Assembly: GCA_021604525.1 (NCBI GenBank)
Contig: BQJD01000010.1
Location: forward strand, 58,078 to 122,077
Source of the DNA: a marine bacterium B5-7
Lineage (GTDB): Bacteria; Pseudomonadota; Gammaproteobacteria; Arenicellales; CAJQKF01
Length of the DNA stretch: 64,000 nt
Direction: 5' to 3'
Part shown: piece by piece, positions 37,893 through 47,098 of the stretch
Numbering within the stretch: the first letter of the stretch is position 1
Layout of the letters: the number at the start of each line of letters is the position of its first letter
Notes under the pieces: generated by a model
The model's input: the letters and a program-made list of their open reading frames with translations, nothing else
What the model was told of the DNA's origin: nothing
The model's database searches: none
Program-made: the position numbers and the translations under genes

Positions 37893-39439
37893 TTTATATC
37901 TTTTGCATATTTATCGATGAATTGGTCGAGTTCATTGCCGTGTTCATCGGCAAGTGCGGCATCGCGTAGCTGTTTCATTTTACCGGCAGCATCGTCAGCA
38001 GACTCGATGAGCGTGCGTGCTGACATCACCCGGTCGAACTTCGACAGGCTACGTGTATGGGTATCGCTATAGCCCTTTATGAGGCGACGATTGTTAATGA
38101 GCTCCACTGCGAGTTCGTAGTTACTGCTGACACATGACAGCGATGTCTCAAGCCACGACTCAAGATGTGCGCGTTCAATGTCATGACGCAATAATTTTCT
38201 TCTGAATCGGCGCATGCCACCGAGCGTATGAAGCACCAGGTACCAGAACATGGAATCGGTGCGGACACGACGTCCACGGTTAACCAAACGATCCAGTCCC
38301 CGAAATAATCGTGGGTGTGATTCGATAAAACGGCCAAGCCCAACAGGTAGCATGCCGCATATCTCGTCGGCTCTCGGATGCATGAACTCGGTGATGCGTA
38401 GTACCTGTTGATCATTGACGCCGACCTCATTGGCGACCCGGGAAAAACGGCCGACACGGGTTTTGAGATCAGCAACACGTATCACATCATCGTAGGCCAT
38501 GGCATTGGCAATATACTTTGCCGCCGCAACGCTGAGCAGATATTGACGATCGTGGCCACCGTTGGATTCATCAATGTGAACGACATGAATCAGGTGGTCG
38601 AGATATTCAGTGCCATAGTTCGTATCCTGAAAATCGACGACTTTTTTCAGGCCACTATATGCCATGTCTCGAACCGGCTCAGGCAGGTTCGATATTCTGT
38701 CTTGTAATGTCTGCCAGCGATGCAACAACTTGTCCGGACCGCGAGCCACGTCCTGGGTTATGGGTTGCGTGTGCTCATCTTCAGGCGCATCGTTGATGTT
38801 TTGGTTTGTCGCCCTGTTGCAGGCTTCGCGAAATGCTGCAAGGCTTGCGTCCACGCCACGACCCGATGCCCTTATGGTTTCCTCATAATTTTCAAGCGCG
38901 AAGGGCAGGGCGGTAGAGCCAGCCAGTGCGCCAAACAGACTTGCCGAAATGACCGTACCCGCATCGGCTGCTATTTTTTCCATATCAAAAGCGATTACGC
39001 GCTGTGCAGCCTTTGCAGCAGCCTCGATAACCTTGTCGTTGTAGGCAATGCCGTCACCGGGATGGGTTTTTTCTGATACCGCAAGCATGCGATGCGATGA
39101 GGCAATCAGCGTTGTGCGATGTGGAGTAACAAAGCCTCGCAAAATACCCCGCCCTGCTTCCATCATCTCCGCGGCAATCAGTATGTCCACGTCGCCTGCG
39201 GCTGGCATCAATGAAAACACAGGCTGCCTGACCGACTGTGGTGTCATCTCAATATAGTAGATGGTCGCGCCGGTACGTTGGGCGACACCTGCGACCGAGG
39301 TTGCCTGACTCATATAGCCGCTACGTTGCGCAAGATCCGTTATCCAGTTTGTGAGGACTCCGCCCCCCTGACCACCAACCGCCATGATGGCGAGCTTGAT
39401 AATCCTTGCAGGGTTGTTTTCCGCAGCGGTGTTCATCAA
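37889..39439 (-). CDS. Indolepyruvate ferredoxin oxidoreductase beta-subunit-like protein (IorB with C-terminal DUF6537-type part)
   Basis: 516 residues. The N-terminal 200 are the gamma-type 2-oxoacid oxidoreductase domain (IKLAIMAVGGQGGGVLTNWI, SVAGVAQRTGATIYYIEM). The C-terminal 270 or so form a helical part of the type attached to IorB in many proteobacteria. With IorA it would oxidatively decarboxylate aryl-2-oxoacids such as indolepyruvate to aryl-acyl-CoA. It begins five bases after iorA and overlaps the cupin gene. Confidence 0.85.
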   Translation of the reverse strand: MMNTAAENNPARIIKLAIMAVGGQGGGVLTNWITDLAQRSGYMSQATSVAGVAQRTGATIYYIEMTPQSVRQPVFSLMPAAGDVDILIAAEMMEAGRGILRGFVTPHRTTLIASSHRMLAVSEKTHPGDGIAYNDKVIEAAAKAAQRVIAFDMEKIAADAGTVISASLFGALAGSTALPFALENYEETIRASGRGVDASLAAFREACNRATNQNINDAPEDEHTQPITQDVARGPDKLLHRWQTLQDRISNLPEPVRDMAYSGLKKVVDFQDTNYGTEYLDHLIHVVHIDESNGGHDRQYLLSVAAAKYIANAMAYDDVIRVADLKTRVGRFSRVANEVGVNDQQVLRITEFMHPRADEICGMLPVGLGRFIESHPRLFRGLDRLVNRGRRVRTDSMFWYLVLHTLGGMRRFRRKLLRHDIERAHLESWLETSLSCVSSNYELAVELINNRRLIKGYSDTHTRSLSKFDRVMSARTLIESADDAAGKMKQLRDAALADEHGNELDQFIDKYAKDIK

Positions 39440-39444
39440 AATAA

Positions 39445-41592
39445 TCAGGCGCCTGTCAGATCAAGCCGGTTACGTTGACGACGTGCCTGTAGCCAACCGA
39501 TATATTTTCCACGTTGCCTGGCCAGCCAAAGATCCCAACGAGACGGATTATGTATGACATCGGCACGCCAGAATGATGGGCATAGTACGGCCGCATCTGC
39601 AACTTCACCGCAATTGCCGCAGCCGACACAGGTGTGATCAATACTTGCGACCGGATCATCGCGTAGTGGGTCATCGAGTCGCTTTACAGATAATGACGGA
39701 CATCCGGAAAGCCGCATGCAGGCATGGTCACCGGTACATACGTCTTCATCAACACCGAAACGCTGTTTGATAACGCGCTTGCCTTGGGTAATGGCGTTGT
39801 TGCGAATGGGACGCTCGCGACGTTGTCGATTCAGCATGCATTCTGATGAGGCGACGATAACCTTCGGGCCTTTCTGCCTGGTTGTGAGTGCTTCTTCAAG
39901 GATGTCGCGAACTTTTTTGACGTCGTAAGTCCGGTCGATCTGTCGAACCCACTTAACACCGACGCCCTTGAGTGCCTTTGCGATTGGGTGTTTGGTGGAT
40001 TTCGATTTGTTATCGGCTCGGGATGACAATACATCCTGCCCACCGGTGGCGGCGGAGTAGTAATTATCAACGATCATGACGACGCCATCAGACTGATTGA
40101 ACACCGCATCACTGATGCTGGACGACAAACCGTTATGCCAGAAGCCGCCATCGCCGATTATCGAAATGGATCGCTTCGATGCGCTGCCGCCAAAAGCACC
40201 GTTTGAAGCAGGACCCAGTCCGTAACCCATAGTGCTACCACCAATCCCGAACGGTGGTAATGAGGCGAACAAATGACAACCGATATCGGCACCGATCTGG
40301 TGCTCGCCGAGATTGGTCTGGGTAAGTTTCATGGCCGCAAAAATCGGTCGCTCGGGGCATCCGGTGCAAAATCCCGGTGGTCGCATGGGTACGACTTTAG
40401 CAATGTCAGCAACCTGATCTTCCACATTTCTACTGGCTTTAATCGATTCCGCGGGAAGCAACTCAGGTGCGCTGCGTTCAAGAAATTCGCGTATCCCTTT
40501 TAGTAATACCTGACCAGTATATTCACCCGCCATGGGCAGCACATCTTTTCCGAAAAGTCGTGTATGGCTTTGTGCTTTATAGAGCATCGCGCCGAACGCC
40601 TGTTCAATAAAATCAGGCTGGCCTTCCTCGACTACCAGTACGGCTTCCTTGTTGTCGCAAAAGGCTAAAAATTCATCGCTTACCAAGGGATAAGTGACAT
40701 TCAATACATACAACGATAGTCGTGTATCACCATATATATCAGCAAGACCAAGTTGCTCGAGTGCGCGTATTACACCGTTATACATACCGCCTTGCATAAC
40801 GATACCGATACGAATATTTGCGCCGCCAAAAAATTCATTGAGATGATGCTCGCGAATGTAAGCAGTGGCTGCCGGCCAGCGTACAGCTATCTTGTCCTGT
40901 TCCTGCAGATATGAATAAGGCGGGAGCACAACCTTTGTGGTATCACGACGTGGATTGTCGAGAGCTTGTGCACATGTCAATGGTGGCCGTCTATTATCAC
41001 GTGCGGTGAATTGCCCGGTAACATGACAAGCCCGAATTCGTACCATGAGCATAACTGGCGTCGAGGTTGCCTCGGACAGTTCGAAACCATCTTCGACGGC
41101 TTTGACGATCGATGGAAGATTGGGTCTTGGATCAAGCAGCCACACCTGTGATTTCATGGCGAAGGCATGACTGCGCTCCTGCATGATCGACGAGCCTTCG
41201 CCGTAGTCTTCACCCACAATCAGCAAGGCGCCGCCGGTTACGCCGGCGGAAGAAAGGTTGGCAAGTGCATCAGAAGCGACATTGACTCCTACGGTTCCCT
41301 TGAAGGCAACAGCGCCGCGAATCGGGTAATGCACGGATGCAGCGAGCATTGCCGTGGCCGCAGATTCCGATGCATTTGCCTGATAGCGCACACCGAGTTC
41401 GCTGAGAATTTCTTCTGCATCTGCAAGCACATCCATCAGGTGTGAGATGGGTGCGCCCTGGTATCCGCCAACGTATCCTACACCGCACTCAAGCAGTGCC
41501 TTGGTAATGGCAAGGATACCTTCGCCTCGAAATACTTCGCCCTTGCCGATTTTAAGTTGCTGTACTTCTTTTTTGAAGGAACGTTCCGCCAT
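39445..41592 (-). CDS. Indolepyruvate ferredoxin oxidoreductase alpha-subunit-like protein (IorA)
   Basis: 715-residue TPP enzyme. The N-terminal pyrimidine-binding domain has GYVGGYQGAPISHLMDVLADA, and the C-terminal TPP domain has FCTGCPERPIFAA, IGADIGCHLF and IGDGGFWHNG. An iron-sulfur segment near the end has CTGDHACMRLSGC and CVGCGNCG...C; the first half is not a plain CxxCxxC. It would accept an aryl-2-oxoacid and pass electrons to a ferredoxin. It lies downstream of a TRAP transporter and upstream of iorB. Confidence 0.88.
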   Translation of the reverse strand: MAERSFKKEVQQLKIGKGEVFRGEGILAITKALLECGVGYVGGYQGAPISHLMDVLADAEEILSELGVRYQANASESAATAMLAASVHYPIRGAVAFKGTVGVNVASDALANLSSAGVTGGALLIVGEDYGEGSSIMQERSHAFAMKSQVWLLDPRPNLPSIVKAVEDGFELSEATSTPVMLMVRIRACHVTGQFTARDNRRPPLTCAQALDNPRRDTTKVVLPPYSYLQEQDKIAVRWPAATAYIREHHLNEFFGGANIRIGIVMQGGMYNGVIRALEQLGLADIYGDTRLSLYVLNVTYPLVSDEFLAFCDNKEAVLVVEEGQPDFIEQAFGAMLYKAQSHTRLFGKDVLPMAGEYTGQVLLKGIREFLERSAPELLPAESIKASRNVEDQVADIAKVVPMRPPGFCTGCPERPIFAAMKLTQTNLGEHQIGADIGCHLFASLPPFGIGGSTMGYGLGPASNGAFGGSASKRSISIIGDGGFWHNGLSSSISDAVFNQSDGVVMIVDNYYSAATGGQDVLSSRADNKSKSTKHPIAKALKGVGVKWVRQIDRTYDVKKVRDILEEALTTRQKGPKVIVASSECMLNRQRRERPIRNNAITQGKRVIKQRFGVDEDVCTGDHACMRLSGCPSLSVKRLDDPLRDDPVASIDHTCVGCGNCGEVADAAVLCPSFWRADVIHNPSRWDLWLARQRGKYIGWLQARRQRNRLDLTGA

Positions 41593-41683
41593 GTGAGCAT
41601 TCTCTCATTGGTTAAACAATACACTGAGCCTGCAATTAGATTATATGAGTTGTCATAGTGCGTCCATGGAGCACACCTGTGTA

Positions 41684-43000
41684 CTAATTCCCGATTTGTG
41701 CCGGTAGCCATGTACCAAGTACCGGCCACAATACAACAGCAGCCAGTACCAGCAGCTTAATACTGAGAAAAGGCAGAATCGAGGCATAGATCTGACGCAT
41801 TGAAATGCTATCCGGAGCGACCCCGCGCATGACAAAAAGCAGTAATCCGAACGGTGGCGTCAACAGGCCGATCTCCATAGTCAGGAGGTAAATTACGCCA
41901 AGCACCAGTTCGTTAATACCGACCGCATCAGCAAGCGGTATGAATACCGGAATAGTCACCATCAACATGGACACCTGATCGATAAAGCAGCCGAGTAGCA
42001 GTAATAGCAATATCATGCCGACCAGTACCTGCAGGCTATTCAGATCATAGCTGTTAATCATGCCAATCAATCCACTGGTTGCCCCACTGAATGACAGAAT
42101 CTGGCTGAAAGTCTGACTGGCAGCGATTATGAACAGGATCATTACCGACAATTTGACTGTTTCCATGACCGCCTTTTTAAGACTGACAAAGCTCATGGAA
42201 CGATAACCATAGCCAGCGGCAACCGCGGCTACACAACCAAGTGCAGCGGATTCGGTGGGTGTTGCCAGACCGGCAAACAGACTGCCGATAACAACGAAGA
42301 AAATTCCCGATAGCGGTAGTACATAAATAGCGAAAGGCCGCCAGCGTTCTTTAAGTGTTAAATCAGGCGCGTTATCTATCGGGGCAAGCTGCGGACGCAG
42401 GGTGCACATCGTCACGATCATCAACGTGAACAATGCCGCCAGTAACATGGCCGGGATAATACCGGCAATCAACAGTTTTGAAATCGACATACCGGCGAGC
42501 GACCCAAGCAATACGGCCAGTGCCGATGGCGGTATCAGCATGGCGATGGCTCCCGAAGCCATGATCGGACCCATGGCAAGGGTAGGGTGATAACCGCGTT
42601 TGAGCATGTTTGGCAACATGGTCGATCCGAGCATCGCCGTATTGGCGATAGTGGAACCGGACAGTGCGGCGAAGATAGTTCCTCCAAACACGGTAACCAC
42701 CGACATACGTCCCGGTATACGTGTCACGACACGTTCCACTGCATCGATAGCGCGATGCGCGACCCGGGTCTGGAACAGGATTTCACCCATGAGAATAAAC
42801 AAGGGAATGGGCGCAAGCTGGAAATTGGCCACCGAGCGTGTTGCGTTACGTGCCATTTGCATCAGGCCACTTTCACCGCCGAGAATAAAAAAGGCACCGG
42901 CGATATTAACGGCTATGAAAGCGAAGGCAACAGGCAGACCTGCGGCCAGCAACAGGCTGAGGCCGCCTAGCATGACCAGCAATATGATTTGCCATTCCAT
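41684..43000 (-). CDS. TRAP transporter large permease (DctM type)
   Basis: 438 residues with about twelve hydrophobic helices. Family features seen are PIPLFILMGEILFQTRVA, GTIFAALSGSTIANTAMLG, the GxxTPTESAALG motif (here GLATPTESAALG) and LLTPPFGLLLFVMRG. It moves an organic acid with sodium, fed by DctP. It begins directly at the end of the small permease gene. The 91-base gap to iorA shows no strong terminator. Confidence 0.92.
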   Translation of the reverse strand: MEWQIILLVMLGGLSLLLAAGLPVAFAFIAVNIAGAFFILGGESGLMQMARNATRSVANFQLAPIPLFILMGEILFQTRVAHRAIDAVERVVTRIPGRMSVVTVFGGTIFAALSGSTIANTAMLGSTMLPNMLKRGYHPTLAMGPIMASGAIAMLIPPSALAVLLGSLAGMSISKLLIAGIIPAMLLAALFTLMIVTMCTLRPQLAPIDNAPDLTLKERWRPFAIYVLPLSGIFFVVIGSLFAGLATPTESAALGCVAAVAAGYGYRSMSFVSLKKAVMETVKLSVMILFIIAASQTFSQILSFSGATSGLIGMINSYDLNSLQVLVGMILLLLLLGCFIDQVSMLMVTIPVFIPLADAVGINELVLGVIYLLTMEIGLLTPPFGLLLFVMRGVAPDSISMRQIYASILPFLSIKLLVLAAVVLWPVLGTWLPAQIGN

Positions 43001-43504
43001 TTACAGTCCTGCGCTGGAGCGCTGCCCATTCGGGCTGTGTCGGAGGCGACGCAGGAACTCCATTGCTAACAGAATGCCCGCTACTGAAGGTACGACGAGC
43101 GTGAGCCACTCAGGAACGTTAAAGGCGGTGCGGATCATTGAGCCGCGTTCGAATGAAACAACGGCTGCCTTGAAAGCGTACCAGGCAAGCAATCCTGATA
43201 GTGCGATACCGGCAAGGTTGATTACCTGGGCAAGTGGCCGGCGAATGCGGGCAGGCAATGCGAGGGTCACGATATCAACTGTGACATGTCCGTTTTGAAC
43301 CAATACCCACGGAGCGGCCAGAAATGTTGCTATCATCAAACCGTATTCAACAGCATCTAGCAAGCCGTAGATGGATGTCGAGCAACAGGCCCGCAACACC
43401 AGGTTAATTGGAATCAGAACAGCCACCAATGCCAGAATCAAGCCTGACAGTGCTGCCATGGCGCCGACGACATTTAAGTAGAATTTTTCCAATGCGGGAA
43501 ACAA
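43001..43504 (-). CDS. TRAP transporter small permease (DctQ type)
   Basis: 167 residues with four hydrophobic helices, as usual for DctQ. The segment YGLMIATFLAAPWVLVQNGHVTVDIV is the family hallmark. It forms the integral-membrane pair with DctM. Its stop directly abuts the DctM start. A strong hairpin separates it from dctP upstream. Confidence 0.88.
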   Translation of the reverse strand: MFPALEKFYLNVVGAMAALSGLILALVAVLIPINLVLRACCSTSIYGLLDAVEYGLMIATFLAAPWVLVQNGHVTVDIVTLALPARIRRPLAQVINLAGIALSGLLAWYAFKAAVVSFERGSMIRTAFNVPEWLTLVVPSVAGILLAMEFLRRLRHSPNGQRSSAGL

Positions 43505-43528
43505 CTATGCGCAGCAGGCGAATGCTGT

Positions 43529-43566
43529 GCCAGGGGTAAGCGGATATCTAACTGCTTACCCCCGGC
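43529..43566 (-). terminator. Hairpin between TRAP binding-protein and permease genes
   Basis: GGGGTAAGC (43533-43541) and GCTTACCCC (43554-43562) are perfect complements. Outer GCC and GGC extend the stem to 43529-43566 past one mismatch. Its position right after the binding-protein gene suggests partial termination or mRNA 3'-end protection, so that the binding protein is made in excess. Confidence 0.6.
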
Positions 43567-43572
43567 AGAAGT

Positions 43573-44529
43573 TTATCTAATCAGACAGGCTTTCAGCTTG
43601 TCTGCCATATCGGCATCGAGAGCGGCAATTGCATCCCAACCTGCGTCTTGACCCGTCTTTAGCCAGGTCGCCGCATCAGCGTCGTTAAGGGTAATTACTT
43701 TTATGCCGGCTTCCCTTTGTTTGGCATCTTCGCTTTCGTTAATGCCGATATTGTCGGCATTGTGTGCCTCGATTTCCTTGGCGCCGGCTTCAAGAACTGC
43801 ACGCTGCTCATCGGTAAGGCTGTTCCATTTGTCGAGATTGACCAGAAAGTTGACATCGACCTGGTAAAAGCCCGGATCGACACGGTACTTGGTTTGCTCG
43901 TCCCAGCCGAGATCGAGTACACCCTGAATAGGCCAGCCATAGCCATCGATGGCGCCGCGTTCGAGTGCCGTGTAAACCTCACCTGGAGCAGTACGTACAA
44001 GATTGGCGCCGAGTTTTTCAAACATCGCCCGATAGACAGGTGTGGTGCGAATGGTCAGTCCGGATAGATCGGGCGAATCAATTGGCTTGGTCAAGTACAA
44101 ATGAAAATGAATATTGTCGCCGGTACGTGCCAGGTACTTTACGTTCACTTTTTTCTGATGCAATTGATCGATCAATTCATAGCAACCATTCCCGCGCTGT
44201 TCCTGAATTGTATTGGTTGCCAAGTGTAGCGCATCGCCTTCAGGTAGCAGATTTGTGTAAAAGGCAGTAGTGTTATTGGCAATATCGACCACACCGGATG
44301 ACACGGCATTACCCAGCTCGAAAGTTGGCACTGCTTCCGGTCCGCCGATATAGTTAATCTGTATGACACCTTTGCCGTTCTCATTGACCCAATCAACAAA
44401 TGCTTCGAACGGGCGTGAAAAGGTGGTGCCTTTGGCAAATGCAGTGGCGCCGCGCAGGGTTATTTCATCGGCCATCGCGCTGGCGCTGCCAATTGATAAA
44501 GCCACTAAAGTGGCGATCAACTTTCTCAT
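43573..44529 (-). CDS. TRAP transporter substrate-binding protein (DctP type)
   Basis: 318 residues with a signal peptide (RKLIATLVALSIGSASAMA) and then ITLRGATAFAKGTTFSRPF. It ends with the conserved helical part LNDADAATWLKTGQDAG. The GLTIRTTPVYRAMFEKLGA stretch carries the arginine that usually binds the substrate carboxylate. The ATG at 44529 follows a perfect GGAGG; the open frame continues to 44724 but lacks a signal peptide there. The substrate is probably an organic acid; the Ior genes downstream hint at an aryl-2-oxoacid or aromatic precursor. Confidence 0.9.
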   Translation of the reverse strand: MRKLIATLVALSIGSASAMADEITLRGATAFAKGTTFSRPFEAFVDWVNENGKGVIQINYIGGPEAVPTFELGNAVSSGVVDIANNTTAFYTNLLPEGDALHLATNTIQEQRGNGCYELIDQLHQKKVNVKYLARTGDNIHFHLYLTKPIDSPDLSGLTIRTTPVYRAMFEKLGANLVRTAPGEVYTALERGAIDGYGWPIQGVLDLGWDEQTKYRVDPGFYQVDVNFLVNLDKWNSLTDEQRAVLEAGAKEIEAHNADNIGINESEDAKQREAGIKVITLNDADAATWLKTGQDAGWDAIAALDADMADKLKACLIR

Positions 44530-44970
44530 TTGAATCCTCCGATTTGGGCGGCCGACATCTGTATTATTGATCGACCGGTCGTTATGGTTACCACGGAAAG
44601 TGGCGGCGATCTCATGACTGGGTTTGATGGCCAGAAGACGATAAAAACCTGTAGTCAGTTTATCTTTAAGAATCCAGTCTGTCCAAAGTATATGTGCAAA
44701 CGTACCAAGGTAAACAACTTCCAAATTCTGAAGCTTTTTTCTTGTGTTTCACAGCGGTACGACAAATGTACATCTATGTAGATCGGGCCGATAACCGTAA
44801 TAATGTTGATAGTGCATATAAGAATATTGTAATATTTATCACTTCCCGGAACGCTTCAATTGCCATATCGCGTCGCACCGATTGCGGTTGCGGCTATCCG
44901 ATTCTTGGTTAAAAAACTGGTTGTTGACTCACATCTTATCCGAAGCCGGTCACCGGGTTACCTGAACCGC
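44530..44970. promoter_or_regulatory. Divergent control region between the TRAP operon and the SulP gene
   Basis: This 441-base gap carries no convincing gene. It must hold promoters for both directions. Two symmetric sites could be operators: CGACCGGTCG (44572-44581, perfect palindrome), 43 bases from the dctP start, and TACAT-CT-ATGTA (44769-44780). The regulator is unknown and not encoded next to it. Confidence 0.4.
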
Positions 44971-46770
44971 ATGAGAATAATTCCCGATTCGCTTGATACG
45001 CGCCTGATGATGCGCAAGCTGCTGCCTTTTTTGAGGTGGTGGCCAAGGGTTAATCGTGAATCTTTGCAAAGCGATGCACTCGCCGGGTTAACGGGAGCAA
45101 TCATTGTTTTACCGCAAGGCGTCGCTTTCGCGACGATTGCCGGTATGCCGCCAGAATACGGACTGTATGCGAGTATGGTGCCAGCCATTATCGCGGCGCT
45201 GTTTGGTTCCTCCTGGCACCTTGTGTCCGGGCCGACGACAGCGGCCTCGATTGTCATGTTCTCGGCGCTGAGTTCTTTTGCTGAACCTGGAACAATGCCC
45301 TATGTCAGCCTGGCTATTACGCTGACATTCATGGTGGGCGTTATCCAGCTTTCCATGGGGCTGTTTCGCCTTGGTTCGCTGGTTAACTTCATTTCCCATT
45401 CTGTGATCGTTGGGTTTACCGCCGGTGCGGCGGTATTGATCGCTACCAAGCAGGCGAAGAACTTTTTTGGTATGGAAATCCCGTCAGGCGGCCATGTCCA
45501 TGACATTGTGTACCACGTATCTCAACACTTGCCAGAAGTGCAGCCGTTGGTGTTCAGTGTCGCTGTGATGACCGTAGTTGCAGGGACGCTGAGCAAGCGA
45601 TTCATACCTCGAGTTCCATACATGATTGTTGCGTTGGTAGCCGGTAGCATATTCGCAGTAGTCTTGAACAAAATATTCGGCCAGGAAGTTACCGGCATTG
45701 AAATGGTTGGTGCGCTTCCGCGTTCTTTACCGCCACTGTCGGCACCCGAATTCTCGATATCGGTTTTCAAGGAGCTGGCGCCCGCAGCGTTGGCAATGAC
45801 GCTGTTTGCACTGACCGAAGCAGTATCAATTGCCCGCTCCATTTCGCTTCGATCAGGGCAGGCGATCGAAGGCAATCAGGAGTTCATCGGTCAGGGTCTA
45901 TCTAACCTGGTAGGTAGTTTTTTCTCGGCATACGTCGCGACCGGTTCATTCAATCGTAGTGGTGCCAATTACGACATGGGAGCCAGGACACCGTTGTCAG
46001 CCGTTTTTGCCGGTTTATTGTTGGTCGTTATCGTGCTTGTCATTGCTCCGGCCACGGCCTACCTTCCAAAAGCGGCCATGGCCGGATTGCTTTTCATGGT
46101 GGCCTGGCGATTGATTGACTTTCAACAGATACGCACGATCCTGCGTGCCAGTCGACCCGAGTCAGCGGTGATGATTTTGACGTTTCTCTCCGCTCTCTTT
46201 CTGGATCTCGAATTTGCCATTTTACTGGGCGTCATGCTGTCGCTCATGTTCTATCTCTCGCGAACCTCAAAACCCAGGATCCTGCCGCGAGTACCGGATC
46301 CCGGTTCTGCCAACAGAAAGTTCACCACCAGCATGAAGCTCCCGGAATGCCCTCAGCTTAAAATCATCCGAATAGACGATTCCTTGTACTTCGGGGCGGT
46401 TGCTTATGTCAGGCAGATCCTTAAAAAGATTTACGAGCACTATCCCGATCAAAAACACCTTCTTTTGCTGGCTCAAGGGATCAATCAGGTAGATGTAGCC
46501 GGTGCCGAACTTCTAATTGAAGAGGTTCGTTCGCGAAGAAGCGTAGATGGCGATGTCTGGCTTTATCAATTAAAAGACACTGCGGCAGATGTTCTTGATA
46601 ATTGCGGATATCTTGACGAGATAGGTAAAGACCACATGTTTATGTGGAAGGGCGAGGCAATAAGTACTATTTTTAAGCACCTTGATCCGTCCGTCTGCCA
46701 GGTCTGTGAAAAACGCATCTTCAATGAATGTGCCAAATACGCCCCCAAAGATTCTCCTGAATCTTCATAA
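44971..46770 (+). CDS. SulP-family anion transporter with STAS domain
   Basis: About 599 residues. The membrane part (ten or more helices) opens with DALAGLTGAIIVLPQGVAFATIAG and GLYASMVPAIIAALFGSS, the SulP signature, and contains GSFNRSGANYDMGARTPLSAV. The C-terminal 120 residues form a STAS domain (IRIDDSLYFGAVAYV...INQVDVAGAELLIEEV) and end in a cysteine-containing tail. The substrate may be sulfate, bicarbonate or another anion. The start is unsure: ATG 44971 is chosen, with ATG 45007 or TTG 44860 possible. Confidence 0.88.
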   Translation: MRIIPDSLDTRLMMRKLLPFLRWWPRVNRESLQSDALAGLTGAIIVLPQGVAFATIAGMPPEYGLYASMVPAIIAALFGSSWHLVSGPTTAASIVMFSALSSFAEPGTMPYVSLAITLTFMVGVIQLSMGLFRLGSLVNFISHSVIVGFTAGAAVLIATKQAKNFFGMEIPSGGHVHDIVYHVSQHLPEVQPLVFSVAVMTVVAGTLSKRFIPRVPYMIVALVAGSIFAVVLNKIFGQEVTGIEMVGALPRSLPPLSAPEFSISVFKELAPAALAMTLFALTEAVSIARSISLRSGQAIEGNQEFIGQGLSNLVGSFFSAYVATGSFNRSGANYDMGARTPLSAVFAGLLLVVIVLVIAPATAYLPKAAMAGLLFMVAWRLIDFQQIRTILRASRPESAVMILTFLSALFLDLEFAILLGVMLSLMFYLSRTSKPRILPRVPDPGSANRKFTTSMKLPECPQLKIIRIDDSLYFGAVAYVRQILKKIYEHYPDQKHLLLLAQGINQVDVAGAELLIEEVRSRRSVDGDVWLYQLKDTAADVLDNCGYLDEIGKDHMFMWKGEAISTIFKHLDPSVCQVCEKRIFNECAKYAPKDSPESS

Positions 46771-47098
46771 TTTCAAGCTCGCACCCGATGATGGGCAGGT
46801 TAGCACTCGTGTCGATCAACAAATTCCTGAAAGGTCGTACCTTGGGCTCCGATAGTGAATTACGGCGGCGCTAATGATACATTTACGACTGACCTGAAAA
46901 CCGGTTTTAATCAGATTTATGATAAACACTGGTTTATAAGGCCAGATTTCAGATCGAAAAAATATATATAAAAGCCGTTTGCGGCAACGAAACGTCTTCG
47001 AATATCAATAGTTTTAACATGGCTCGATGCTATTCGTTTGGCCACTGTTTAATATTGCTCGATGGCTGTTTTTTATAAAACCAAATAGGAGGAACTCA
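46771..47098 (+). promoter_or_regulatory. Control region before the phosphonate-type transporter
   Basis: A 328-base non-coding gap, AT-rich in its second half. It contains a perfect 12-base palindrome AAAACCGGTTTT (46897-46908), flanked by CTG and CAG in opposite orientation, and the partly symmetric TTTATGATAAA. These may bind a regulator. I found no convincing Pho-box pair. The phnD ribosome site AGGAGGA ends the region. Confidence 0.4.

Noticed and set aside
42600..43298. 232-codon plus-strand open frame across dctM/dctQ
   Set aside because: It is antisense to two clear TRAP permease genes and its product has no recognisable features.
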